Source of the DNA: Acanthamoeba castellanii str. Neff
Taxonomy: Eukaryota > Discosea > Longamoebia > Acanthamoebidae
Assembly: GCF_000313135.1 (NCBI RefSeq)
Contig: NW_004457702.1
Coordinates: forward strand, 922,001-986,000
Direction of reading: 5' to 3'
Length of the DNA stretch: 64,000 bases
The notes under the pieces: model-generated
Seen by the model: the letters and a program-made list of their open reading frames with translations, nothing else
What the model was told of the DNA's origin: nothing
The model's database searches: none
Shown: piece after piece, positions 53,117-64,000 of the stretch
Layout of the letters: each line of letters begins with the position of its first letter
Numbering within the stretch: the stretch's first letter is position 1
Made by a program: the position numbers and the translations under genes

Positions 53117-56100
53117 TCATCGTCGGGTGGTGGCGCGCGGGACGGGTGGTGTGGCGGCAGTGAGCTGGGCGTGAATCCAGGCGTTCCAGTTACGGTGATC
53201 GATTCGATCGCGCAGGGACTGCTCGTACAGCGCCGCCACGTTCTGCGTGCACTGACGCCCGCTCTGCACCACATTCATGATTTCAGTATTAGTTGGCACT
53301 ACACGACACACGACACACGACACACGACACAGGGGTGTACCTGCGAGAGGTTGAGTTTGATGGCGACGGCGGTGGAGAAGAACAGTTCGCGTCGCACGTC
53401 CTCGAGCTCGGTGTGGAGTCGTCGGATCTCGGCCTCGCGCCGCATCTTCTCCTCCCTCTCCAGTTCGTGCTCCAGGATCTGATCGTCGTCTTCCTCCTCG
53501 GCCCGCATCCGCTCGCGCCGCTCGGCGCTCTCCACGCGGGCGCGCATGGCTTCGAGCTCGGCCACGACCGCTGCCAGCTTGGCCTCGTTGTCGCGCACCT
53601 CGGCCTCCGTCTCCTTGAGCTGATTGAACAGCAGCCGCACCTCCTTCTTCAGTTCGCTTTCGTCCACCTCCGCCTCCGCCTCCGCCTCGGCCTTCTCGCG
53701 CGCCCACCGCTCCCACCGACGCCGGCGTCGCAGCGGCGTGCCCACCAGCGGCACCTTCTCCTTGCCCTTCTTGTTGGCGGTGTCGACACTGTCGCCGTCA
53801 ATGTCGTCAATGTCGTCGCCGTCATCGCCGCGGAGCTGTCGCTCGAGCTCCTTGACCGTGATGCGGGTGTTGTTGAGGGCCATGACCAGCTCCTCCTTCT
53901 CCTTGACCGACGCGTCGACCTTGCGCCGTAGGTAGGCGATCTGCTCCTCGTGCTCGCTGATCTTGCGGTCGCGCCCGAGCATCTCCTCCTCGTGCGACAC
54001 GCTCTTCATCATCTCCATCATCTCGATCATCTCCTCGAGCTGCTGGATGCGCTCGCGCGAGCTGTCGTCAGTGCCGCCGGTCAGCGCAGCGGCCGCTGCC
54101 TCCTGCTCTGCCGCCGCCGCCGCGACGACCACCCGCGCGCTCTCCTCGGCGTGGAGCTGCTCCTCCGCTCGACTCCTCTCGGTGGCCTCGCGCAGCTTGG
54201 CCTCGACCTCCTGCGTGAGCCGCTGCTTCTCCTCCATCAGCTCCAGCACGCTCCGCTTCAGCGCCCGCATCTCCTCGGCCGCCGCCGCATTCCTCGCATC
54301 GCTCGCCGCTCGCCGCGGGCTCGTCTCAGCCGCCGCCGCCGCCGCCGCTGCGGTGTCGCCGGCTTTAAGGTGGGCGTCCAGCATGACCGGGTTGCTCACC
54401 GTCGCCCTGCGGCCGCGCCGCCTCACCTCCGCGACGTGGGCCTTCTCCTCCTTCTCGGCCTCGAGCTCCCCCTCGACGCGCTGCGGGTCGTCGCTAAGCC
54501 GCTCGGCCGCCGCCACCGGACGGTCGCGCTGGATCGCGTCGAGCTCGGCGGCGACCCGCGCCAGCTCCTGGACCGCGCGCGCTTCGGATTCCTTGGCCTG
54601 GGCGAGCTCGGCCCGCAGCCACTGCGTAGATTCGGCGTCGGCGGCGGCCGCGGCCTTCTGCTGCTGCAGCTTGGCCTTGAGGGCGTCGACTTCGTTGATC
54701 GCGCCGAGCAGCAGGGCCTCCTTCTCCTCGATCGCGGCCCTGGCGGTGGCCTCGCGCTCCTTGACCTGCTTCGCCTTCTGCTCGACGGCGAGCAGCTGCC
54801 GCTTCAGGTCCTCGGCCTGGCCCTGCGCGGCCGACAGGGCGTCGTCCTTGAGCAGGAGGTCCATCTGGTGCTGGTTGACCGCCTGCTCCTTCTTGTGCAG
54901 CTCCTCCTCCTGGGCCCGCAGCTCGTCCCTCATCGCCTGCACCTTCTCCTGGCTCTGCAGTTGCAATTGTCGATCAAAAATTAATATTTAAAAGAACAAT
55001 AAATACAGAATTAATCATAATAATAAAGAATTAATTATAAAAAGAAATTGAGGTGAAACAGGGGCGTGCCTGGGCGACGAGAGCGAGCGCGGCTGCCTGG
55101 GCCTCCTCCTTGGACTTGCCCAGGTTGTCCTGCAGCGAGCGTGAGACCAAAGAGAGAAGACCGGGGGGGGAGGTGAAAACGAAAGCGAAAGCGAAAACAA
55201 ACGCGTACCTTGAGCTGGGCCAACTCTTCTGCCCGGGAAGCGAGTTCGGCGTTGGCTGCGTTGGCCTTGCGTTCGGCGGCCTCGAAGCGCAGGGTGAGGT
55301 CGGCCAGCTCGGCCTCCTTGAACCTCTTGTGCTCCTCGAGCTCGCGCGCGGCCGTCTCGAGCCGCTCCACCTCGCGCCGGCTCTGCTTGAGCTGCGCCGC
55401 AGTCTCCTCCCTCGCGGCCTGGGACGCCGCCAGCTCCGCCTTGGCGCTCGTCTGCTCCTGCTCGAGCCGCTGTGTGGAGGCCTGGGCCTCGCTCAGCACG
55501 CGCCGCGCGTCGTCGGCCGCGCGGGCCATCGTCTCCTTCTCGCTCTGCCACGCCGCCAGCGCGTTGGTCCGCGCGGCCTCGGCCTCGGCCAGCGCCTGCT
55601 GGGTCGTCTCAAGCTGCGCGCGGCTCACCTGCGCGGCGCTGCGCAGCTCGGCGGCCGTCGCCTGTCCCGATCTGAGCGCCTCGTCGAGCTTAGCCCTGAG
55701 CTCGCTCACCGCCGATTCGTGCGCGGCCTGCGCGCGCTCAGCGTTGGCCCGGAGCTGCGCAACCTCGCGCTCGTGCACGGTCGCCAGCTCCGACGCCCGA
55801 GCCTCGGCCTTCTGTGCAAATGCCTCAAATTCCTTCGACTTGGCCTCGACCTCGCGGTGCGCCTTCTTAAGCTGCTCGAGCTCGTCCTTTGCCGCTTCGA
55901 TCTTGACTTCGCTTTCGCTCTTTAGTCGCTCGAGATCGGCCTGCAGCGCCTGCGCCTTGCTCTCCAGCTGCTGCCGCGCCTGGCCGAGCTCTTCGGCGTG
56001 GTGCAGCGTCAGGGCATCCAGCTCGGCCTGCTTGTGCTCGGCCTGATGCTGCAGCGCCTGCAGCTCATCGCGAGCGCGTGCCAGCTCCGACTCGGCGTGG

Positions 56101-59100
56101 GCCTTGGCCCGGGCCAGTCGGTCGCGGTCTTCCGTGGTTGTGGCCAGCTCCGACGCAATGGTGGCCTTGGCCTGCGCGAGCCCCTCGCGGTCGCCCGTGA
56201 CGCTCCTGATATCGCGCTGGAGCGATTCGATTTCGTGGGCCTTGGCGTGGAGCTCGCCGTCGGCCCGCTTGGCCGCCTCTTCGCTCTCCTCGCGCGTGGC
56301 CTCGAGCGCCTTGTTGGCCGCCGCCACCTCGTGACTGCGCTGGTCGAGTGCTTCCTTGAGTGAGTCCACGCGCTGGTCCTTCTCCTGGGCGAGCGCCTGC
56401 AGCGACGCCACTTCCGACTGCTTGGCGGCCACCTCGGCGCGCAGGCTCTCGCCCTCGCGCTTTGCCTCGGCCAGCTCCTGCGCGAGCGCCGCCGCCTCGG
56501 CCGCCTTGGTCTCCATCTCGGCTTGCTTGAGCTCGAGCTGACGGCGCAGCTCGCCGGCCTCAACCTCCTTCTCGCGCCGCACCGTCGCCAGCTCGTCCTG
56601 GGCTGCAGCAGATCGGGACTCGGCCGCCTCCAGGGTGGCCCTGGTCGCGACGGCCTTGGCCTCCGCCTCGCGCTGGAGCTCGGCGAGTTGGGCCTCGAGC
56701 GCCTGGAGGTCACCGCGCGCGGTGGTCAGCTCTGACTCGATGCCGGCCTTGGCCTCGGTTAGCTCTGCCATCGTGGCCTTGGCGGTGGCCACCTCCTGCC
56801 CACGCTGATCGAGCGCCTCCTCGAGCGAGTCGATGCGTTGGTTCTTCTCCTGCACGACCCCTCGGAGCGTGTCGGCTTGGGATTCCTTGGCGGCCAGCTC
56901 CGCGCGCAGGCCCTCGCCCTCGCCCTTCGCGTCGGTCAGCTCCTGCGCCTTGGCCTCCGCCTCGGCTTGCGCTATGGTCAGCTCCAATTCGACGCTGGCC
57001 TTGGCCTGGGCCAGTTCGTCGCGGCTTCTGGTGACGCTCTCGATCCGCTGCGCCTGGCGCTGGCTCTCCTCGGTCAGCTCTGCGATGGTATTGTTGGCCG
57101 CCGCCACCTCCTGGCCGCGCTGGTCGAGCGCCTCCTTGAGCGAGTCTACGCGCTGGTCCTTCTCCTGCGCGAGCGCCTGCAGCGACGCCACTTCCGACTG
57201 CTTAGCCAACACCTCGGCGCGCAGGGCCTCGCTCTCGTGCTTCGCCTCGGTCAGCTCCTGCGCGAGCGCCGCCACCTCGCCCGCCTTGCTCTCCATCTCG
57301 GCTTGCTTGAGCTCGAGCTGGTGGCGCAGTTCGCGAGCCTCATCCTCCTTCGCGCTTCTCACGCTCGCCAGCTCGCCCTGCGCCGCGACCAGCCGCGACT
57401 CGGCCTCCTCCAAGGTGGCCCTGGCCGCAACGGCCTTGGTCTCCGCCTCGCGCTGGAGCTCGGCGACCTGAGCCCGGTGTTCACCGCGCGCGGTGGTCAG
57501 CTCCGATTCGACGTCGGCCTTGGCCTGGGCCAGTTCGTCGCGGCTGCTGGTGACGCTCTCGATCCGCTGCGCCTGGCGCTGGCTCTCCTCGGTCAGCTCT
57601 GCGATGGCCTTGTTCGCGGCGGCCACCTCGTGGCTGCGCTGGTCGAGCGCCTCCTTGAGCGAGTCCACACGCTGGTCCTTCTCCTGCGTGAGCGCCTGCA
57701 GCGACGCCACTTCGGATTCCTTGGCGGCCACCTCGCGCTTCGCCTCGGCCAGCCCCTGCGCGAGCGCCGCTGCCTCGCCTTCCTTTTGGGTCTGTGACTG
57801 GGTCAGTCGCTCGCGCTCGCTCTCGCTCTCCCGCAGTTTTGCCTGAACTGCTTCGCTTTCGATGCGCAGCTGCTCGGCGTCGCCTGTCTTAGCCTGGAGC
57901 TCTCGGGCGGCCTGAGCGAGCTCCTCGATCTTGCGCTCCAGCTCGGCGTCCTTCGCCGACAGCTGCCCGCGCGCCGCCTCCGCCTCCTGCAGCAGCTGCT
58001 GCACGGCCTGCTCCAGCGCGTCGATCTTCTGCTGCCTCTCGACCAGCGCCGCCTCGGTCTCCTTTTGTGTCGACTCGCGCTGGGCTTCGACCGCCTGGGC
58101 CTGGGCCTGCAGGTGGTCGATGCGCGCCTGGGCCTGGGCCACCTCGGCCTCCTTGCCCTCGACCGCTGCTTGCAGGGCTGCCGCCGCCGAGGTCCTGGCC
58201 TCGACCTCGCGCTGAAGCTCCTCGAGCTGGTCTCCAAGCGTCTGCAGTCGGCCCTTGGCGCTCGCCAGCTCCGATTCGACGCCAGCCTTGGCCTGGGCCA
58301 GCCCATCGCGGTCGCCAGTCACCCGCTGGATCTCAGTGGCCTGCCGCTCGAGCTCCGCCGTCAGCTTGGCGATCGAGCCCTGGGCAGCAACCACTTCCTG
58401 GCCGCGCCGGTCGAGCGCCACCTTAAGGGATTCAATGCGCTGGTCCTTCTCCTGCGCGAGCCCTTCCAGAGACTCGAGCTTCTCGCCCTTCTCCGCCACG
58501 TCCGCGCGCAGGCCCTCGTTCTCGCGCTTGCGCTCGGCCAGCTGCTGCGTGAGCGCCGCCGCCTCGCCGTCTTGCTTGGCCTGCACCTCAATGAGCCGCT
58601 TGCGCTCGGCCTCGGCCTCGTCCAGGGCCGACTTGACCAGCTGGATCTCGGCCTTGTGGCGCTCCTCGACCTGCTGGCCGGCGGCAACCAGCGCCTGGAG
58701 CTCCTTCTTGCTCTCCTCCTTGAGCTGTGCGAGCTCTGCTGACTGTCGACCCATTTCGGCGTCCTTCGCCGCCAGCTTCTCTCGCGCCACTTCAAATTCC
58801 TGCGCGAGCCGCTGGCCGGCCTGCTCCAGTTCGTCGATGCGCCGCTTCGCGGCAGCCAACCGCGCCTCGGGCTCCTGTCGCGCGGCCTCGGCCGCTGCAG
58901 CCTTTGCCTCCACCTCGCGCTTGAGCTCGGCGACCTGAGCCTCAAGCCCAGCTCGTACGATCGTCAGCTCCGCTTCGACACTGGCCTTGGCCTGGGTCAA
59001 CCCATCGCGGTCACAGGTTACGCTCTCGATCTCCTGTGCCTGGCGCTCGATCCTTTCCTTGAGCGATTCGATTTCGTGGGCCTTGGCGTGAAGCTCGCCG

Positions 59101-62100
59101 TCGGCCCGCTTGGCCGTCTCTTCGCTCTCCTCACGCGCGGCCTCGAGCGCCTTGTTGGCCGCCGTCACCTCGTGGCTGCGCTGGTCGAGCGCCTCCTCGA
59201 GGGAATCGATGCGCTGGTCCTTCTCCTGGGCGAGCGCCTGCAGCGACGCCACTTCCGACTGCTTGGCGGCCACCTCGGCGCGCAGGCTCTCGCCCTCGCG
59301 TTTTGCCTCGGCCAGCTCCTGCGCCAGCGCCGTTTGGACTGCGGTCAGCCGCTCGCGCTCGCTTTCCCTTTCGTCGAGGGCCGACTTGGCCTGATCGACC
59401 TCCGCACGCACCGCGTCGAGTTGGCTCTGAAGCAGCGCCTCGGCCTCCTGGCCGGCCCGGCGCTCATTCTCGCTCTGGTCCTTGAGCCGCCGCACCTCGC
59501 TCTCGCTCGCCTCGAGCTGCTGGGCAACCAGGGCCACGGACTGCGAGTGGGCCTGCAGCTCTGCTTGGATGGCATCGAGCTCGGCGCGCAGTTGGCCCGA
59601 TTCGCTCGCCTGGGCTTGCGCCGTCTGGGCCAGCTCCTCGGTCTTACGCTCCAGCTCGGCGTCCTTCGCCGACAGCTGCCCGCGCGCCGCCTCCGCCTCC
59701 TGCAGCAGCTGCTGCACGGCCTGCTCCAGCGCGTCGATCTTCTGCTGCCTCTCGACCAGCGCCGCCTCGGTCTCCTTTTGTGTCGACTCGCGCTGGGCTT
59801 CGACCGCCTGGGCCTGGGCCCGCAGGTGGTCGATGCGCGCCTGGGCCTGGGCCACCTCGGCCTCCTTGCCCTCGACCGACGATCGCAGGGCCTCTTCGGC
59901 TTCCTGCTTCTTGCGCACGGAGAGCATCAGCTCCTGCACGGTCTTGGCCTTCTCGGCCAGCTGGGCCTCGAGGTCCTCCTTCTCCTGCCTGAGCTGCTCC
60001 ACGTCTCTGCTCTTCTCGGCCACTTGGCCCGAGAGCTCCTCCCGCAGCTGCTGCAGTTTGACCTGGGTCTATTGGCGGTTCGGCATTGTTAACGGTGTCG
60101 TGCCATTGGGTCGTGTCGTGTTGCGTGTCGTGTCGTGTCGTGTCGTTGGTCGTGTCCATTGTGTACCTGAGATGTGAGCGACGCGTGGGCAATTTGTGCT
60201 TCGTCCTTGATCTTCCGAGCGTCATCCTGATGATCACAGCTTCCGTGAGGTGAACGATTAAGCAGCGGCCTAACACATGAAACTTACCTTGAGCTGACGG
60301 ATCTCGTCCTGCTGGGCGCCCACGTCGACCTCCAGGGCCGACACCTTGCGCTCGGCCGAGTCGGCGCGCATGTTCGCCGCCAGCAGGTCCTGCGATAGCC
60401 CCTTGGCCTTCTCCTCGGCGCTCTGGAGCTGAAGGGAGAGATCGGCCACCTCGGCGTCCTTCCGCTTCGTGTGCTCCTCAAGCCCGCGCGCGGCCTCCTG
60501 CTTGAGCTGCGCCACCTCGCGCTGGCTCTGCTCGGTCGTCGCTCGCCTCTTGGCCTTGGTCGCTGCCAGCTTGGCCGACCTCTGCTCCAGCTCCGTTCTC
60601 GCGCACTCCAACTCTTCGCGGGTCTTGGCGAGCGCTTGCCGGGCGGCATCCAGCGCGGCGTTGCGCTCCTCAGCCTCGCTTTGCTGCACCTCCTCGTCTT
60701 CCTTCCTGCGCTCGAGCTCGGCTTGCAGGTCCTCCAGCGATTGCTTGAGCGTGTTGGTGAGCTGCAGCGTGGCGGCCTCCTGCTCGACCGCCGCTTGCCA
60801 CTGCCGCTCGCGCTCCTCGGCTTCGGCTCTGTTTCGCGCTTCGGCCTCTTCGCTCGCCCTGGTCGCTTCGCTCTCCACCGCTTTTCGTTCTTCTTCCATG
60901 GTCGCGCGCAGACGCTGGGCCTCGGCTTCGCTCTCCTGCGCGGCCGCCTGCGCTGCCAGCAGAGCATTCTTCGTGGCCTCGTCTTCGCGCTTCCAACTCT
61001 CCAGCTCCTCCGATCGCTGTTGGAGGCTCTGTTGAAGAGCATCTATCTCGCGCTGCTTCTCTTCGACCTCCCTCATCAGAGCCTCGCGAGCCGCTGCCGC
61101 CTCCTCCCGCTCGGCTTCCTTGTCTGCCACACTCTTATCATCAACGTCCGTTGCTTCAGGTTCCTTTTGCTCTTCTTCGACTTTCGTTGGCGCAGCCTCC
61201 TCGTCTACTTCACTTGACGATTTCGACTCTGGCTCCGGCTCCGGTTGCGCCGTTTCTGCGCTGCCTTCTCCCTCTGAACGCTGGGCGCCTTCGCGCTCCT
61301 TCTCTGCGCCTTCGGACCTGTCCACTGACTCGCCTTCGCTCTTTCCTCCTGCTCGTTCGTCGTTTTCCTCCGCGGCCGGCTGCTCGGCTTCGCTCTTTTT
61401 CGCCGCTTCCGCCGCCGCACCACCGTCTTCGTGTTCGTGTTCGCTCGCCTCCTTTTCTTTCTTTTCCTTACCGTCGTCCTGGGCCGCCTTGGCCTTGGGC
61501 GGTCCCTGGCTCTGCACTCGTCGGCCCATGGCCCAACCGGCGCGGGGAGCGCTCTGCTTGCGGAGGTCGGCCACCTCGTCTTCCTTCTCCTTCAGGCGCT
61601 GCTTGAGCTCCATCACCTCCTTCTGCATCGCGGCCTGCGCCTGCTGCCACTGCGCCTGTTGCAGAGACGCCCTAGAGACAGTAGTGAGCAAATCAGTGTC
61701 AATTGTGTTAGGCCTAATTGCGTTGATTGGAATGTAGATGGAATGCATGTACCTTTGCCTAAGGCTGTCCAGCTCCTCGTCTCGCGCGTCGATTCGTTCC
61801 AGAGCCATAGCCTTTTCCTCTTCGATCTTGAGGTAGAGGTTGAGTCCGTCAACCTGAGCGAACCGGCATTGTTATAAATAGTAAGTTGTCATCAGTTGAA
61901 TTGAGTTGACACTTGTTCGTGTAAAGAGCCAAGCAGGCAAACAACAGCAACGACTCCTGATGGGCGAGATACGCACCCAGTAGGTTGTTTCCTCATTGGA
62001 GGTGGCGGCCAGATCGTAGATTCTCTTGGGCGTGATGATCTCGAACGAGAAGCCCTGCGGGGTGGGCGTCGACGAGGCGAGCAGGAGCGAATCCCTCTTT

Positions 62101-62676
62101 CGAGCTTTTGGTGTGTGTGCCGTTGGTCGTGAGCAAAGACAAGAGTCGCTGACTTCGATGGTTGGTGGATAGTACCAATGGGCACGGTGGCATCATCATT
62201 GCGCCTCACGACTGTCACCTCGCTGCAGTCGATGAAGCCAAGGGCGTCCTTGTCGCCTGTGCAGCTGAGCGATCAGGCACCATGACCCTCCCAAGCGCGA
62301 GCGTGTAGAAAAGTCCTTGATAGATAGAGCATACCCTTGTTGGTGAAGTAGTAGAGCTTGTTGCCGCGCTGCTGGAACCACCGTCGCTTGTAGCTTTTCA
62401 TCAGGCCCTTCTCGCCCTTCTTGTGCAGCCACCCCTCCAGCTGCACGCATGCGAGAAGACAATTAATTGTAATTAATGCTAAAAATCAATTAAATGAGAA
62501 ATCAAGAAATCAGGGGTTGAGGGATGAGATTGAAGGAAAATCAGTACTGCAGGGATTCCACGGGAGACGGAGGACCGTCGGCCCTCTTCTGCCGCGGAGG
62601 AAGAGAGGCCCGCACGTCTGCCGTCCACAGACGAAAGGCTGGACGCCGATGACGAGAGGCCGGTACGTTTGTCCAT
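53117..62676 (-). CDS. Giant PH-domain coiled-coil protein
   Basis: Inferred exons on the minus strand: 62676-62548, 62440-62335, 62256-62186, 62054-61977, 61853-61753, 61671-60288, 60226-60167, 60062-55209, 55129-55070, 54954-53341, 53263-53117; 2867 residues, with one exon of 4854 bp. Residues about 44-140 are a PH domain (LEGWLHKKGEKGLMKSYKRR, RGNKLYYFTNKG, FEIITPKRIYDLAATSNEET, the invariant Trp in TYWVDGL). A Ser-rich leader lies ahead of it. Almost everything after about 170 is heptad-rich coiled coil with Ala/Glu/Gln/Lys and internal repeats, apart from an acidic stretch near residue 250. The C-terminal 50 residues are not coiled (NWNAWIHAQLTAATPPV). Likely a membrane-attached tether or scaffold (inference). 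The donor after 62186 (GTGCCC) is uncertain, and the one after 55070 is GC. Confidence 0.85.
57922..58165. repeat. Intragenic duplicated block, copy 1
   Basis: About 244 bp nearly identical to 59634-59878 in the same exon and orientation. It encodes EVAQAQARIDHLQAQAQAVE through LSAKDAELERKIEELAQ. Confidence 0.85.
59634..59878. repeat. Intragenic duplicated block, copy 2
   Basis: Near-identical partner of 57922-58165, with only a few differences visible. It encodes ARIDHLRAQAQAVEAQ through LERKTEELAQ. Confidence 0.85.
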
Positions 62677-63019
62677 CTCTCTCCTCCCGTCCACGCACTA
62701 CAAAATCGATTTAGGAGAGGCCAATGCCCAGTGTGCCTCCCGTCGAGATGTGTCGGCTACTACAAAGTTTGCACGCGTTCTGCGACTGGCCGTTGCTTTG
62801 AACTGAACTTAATAGGAAGAAAAAGAACACGAAACTCTCCCAGCCAGAAGCGGGCAGCTGCACGTTGCTGGTCAGCCACACCACCGCCATCGTTCGGTGG
62901 CTGCCCACGACCTGCGGGCCTGCCCTCGGCCTAGCTTGCCTCTGCGGACAGAAACTATTGTTGTGCAAATAAAAAATAAATAGAATTTATTGCGCATTTG
63001 ATATTTTTTGGCCTTCAGC
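62677..63019. other. Intergenic divergent promoter region
   Basis: 343 bp between the starts of the PH coiled-coil gene (-) and NPRL2 (+). It is AT-rich close to NPRL2 (62960-63010). I see no coding feature. Confidence 0.45.
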
Positions 63020-64000
63020 ATGTTGCGGGCTGTGCTCTACAGCGAGTTTGATCCGATTGCAGGACCGAAACTGTCGCACCAGGTCCCCGAAGGGTAAGTG
63101 TAGTTCAATCGATCGTTGTGTTTGCGGGCCAAATCGCTCAAGATTAATCTTCTTGTGTATGAATCTCACCACCACCGAAGAACGCTGGGCAAGGAGGGCT
63201 TCGAAGCCATCACGGATTACATCATCACCAAACCTCAGCTGTGCGGCAAGCTTATCTCCTTGTACGTCCCCCTGCTGTTCTCACTCTCTGCAGAGATGGG
63301 GCTGACAGAGAATCTGACGGCGGTACAAAGGACGGCGTGTGGGCTGCAGGTGATGGGCTTCCCAGTGTGTCTGGAGCACAACAAGTTCGCCCGTAACGCT
63401 CTGTGGTGCGCTCTCTGCCTGTTGCACGCATACCGCAGCTCGAGAAACAGACACTAACGAACTAAGTGCACCTTCTTGTTGACGCTCAGGTTCAACGTGT
63501 GCTTCGTGTTTGATCCTGAGGCCGACGTGACGGTCTACAAGCCCGTGCTGCGCAAGCTTGCCCATCTATTCATCGCCCTGGAGGTAAAGGCAGTGCTCCT
63601 TCTAGAAGTGCGGTCCACCCAATTCTGGACAACTCACCCAGGTGCGTGCGTGCGCGCAGTGCGAGACCGAGTTCCTTTCACACACAGCCACAGGCGACCG
63701 GCTTCGCAAACTGCTCGAACAGATCTTCACCGACCTCAACGAGCGAGGTGGATGCTGCATTCCCATCGGTACAATCTCTGGCCTTACTCACCACTTTGGT
63801 TTTTTTAGCTCAACGCTCCTCCACTTCTTTTTTTCCCCCTTCAAGATGGAGCCAACACGATATACCTGCACCTGTTCCCCAAACGGTCGCCACCACCTGA
63901 GGTGTACCCGCACCAGGTAATACATCGATTGACCATCGCTTTCATTTTCATTTGTTTTGTCTCACGCGCACGCGCACGCACCAGGTCCCCGTAAGGATAA
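63020..64000 (+). CDS. NPRL2: NPRL2/Npr2 (GATOR1/SEACIT subunit), 3' truncated by window
   Basis: Component of the complex that restrains TORC1 when amino acids are scarce, acting at the lysosome or vacuole. Inferred exons: 63020-63093, 63181-63261, 63331-63405, 63490-63583, 63660-63768, 63846-63916, 63985-64000 and onward. The N-terminal longin-type domain aligns along its length: MLRAVLYSEFDPIAGPKLSH, YIITKPQLCGKLISLTACGL, MGFPVCLEHNKFARNAL, FNVCFVFDPEADVTVYKPVL and GANTIYLHLFPKR. Removing 63262-63330 restores the exact spacing of animal NPRL2 (KLISLTACGLQVMGFPVC), which fixes that intron. The C-terminal half is outside the window. Confidence 0.92.

Noticed and set aside
59076..60092. 338-codon open frame (and similar long ones at 53950-54990 and 56838-57797) on the plus strand
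   Set aside because: These are antisense to the coiled-coil exons. Ala/Glu/Gln codons read backwards give Leu/Arg/Ser-rich frames, with no start context or homology.

Overview
The window is eukaryotic nuclear DNA. Genes are split by many short GT-AG introns (mostly about 40-160 bp), exons are GC-rich, and introns carry CA/GT and CACGACACA-type simple repeats. Protein content points to a free-living amoebozoan, most like Acanthamoeba. The supporting genes are a leucine-rich-repeat dual-specificity phosphatase of the Dictyostelium MPL kind, an actophorin-type ADF remnant, an AROM shikimate-pathway fusion and an intron-bearing xylose isomerase. The organism call is inference; no species marker was searched.

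Layout. 1-11.8 kb (+): the 3' part of a U2SURP/SR140 splicing factor, then a 24-exon TMEM131-like ER membrane protein. 12.0-21.9 kb (-): calcineurin-like phosphoesterase (apparent frameshift), LRR-DSP phosphatase, NBR1-type autophagy receptor, a GOLGA7/ERF4-like membrane protein and adenylosuccinate synthetase. 22.1-31.2 kb: a broken ADF/cofilin-like gene (+), an F-box-eEF1A-like GTPase fusion (-), an M28 metallopeptidase (-), the second GOLGA7/ERF4-like paralogue (+) and a small NTF2-like protein (+). 31.4-40 kb: a Rolling-stone-like 7-TM protein (-), a four-domain AROM enzyme without shikimate dehydrogenase (+), and an inverted second copy of the ADF 3' end. 40-49.5 kb (-): a CENP-C homologue, a TDP2-like phosphodiesterase, a PQ-loop protein and a SWAP-type splicing factor carrying an SH3 domain. 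49.5-53 kb (+): an SH3/Ser-rich protein and xylose isomerase. 53.1-62.7 kb (-): a 2867-residue PH plus coiled-coil protein. 63.0 kb to the end (+): NPRL2, cut by the window edge.

The genes do not form one pathway. They are eukaryotic housekeeping and trafficking functions: splicing (U2SURP, SWAP), secretion and membranes (TMEM131, GOLGA7/ERF4-like, PQ-loop), autophagy and nutrient signalling (NBR1, NPRL2), purine and aromatic biosynthesis, and kinetochore and DNA repair. The most unusual items are the F-box/translational-GTPase fusion, the tetrafunctional AROM, the SH3-bearing SWAP protein with a hairpin-held decoy splice donor in its first intron, and the paired GOLGA7/ERF4-like genes.

Exon coordinates were worked out by eye from frame continuity, splice consensus and remembered family alignments. 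They have not been tested against transcripts. No mobile element, CRISPR array, rRNA or tRNA was recognised.
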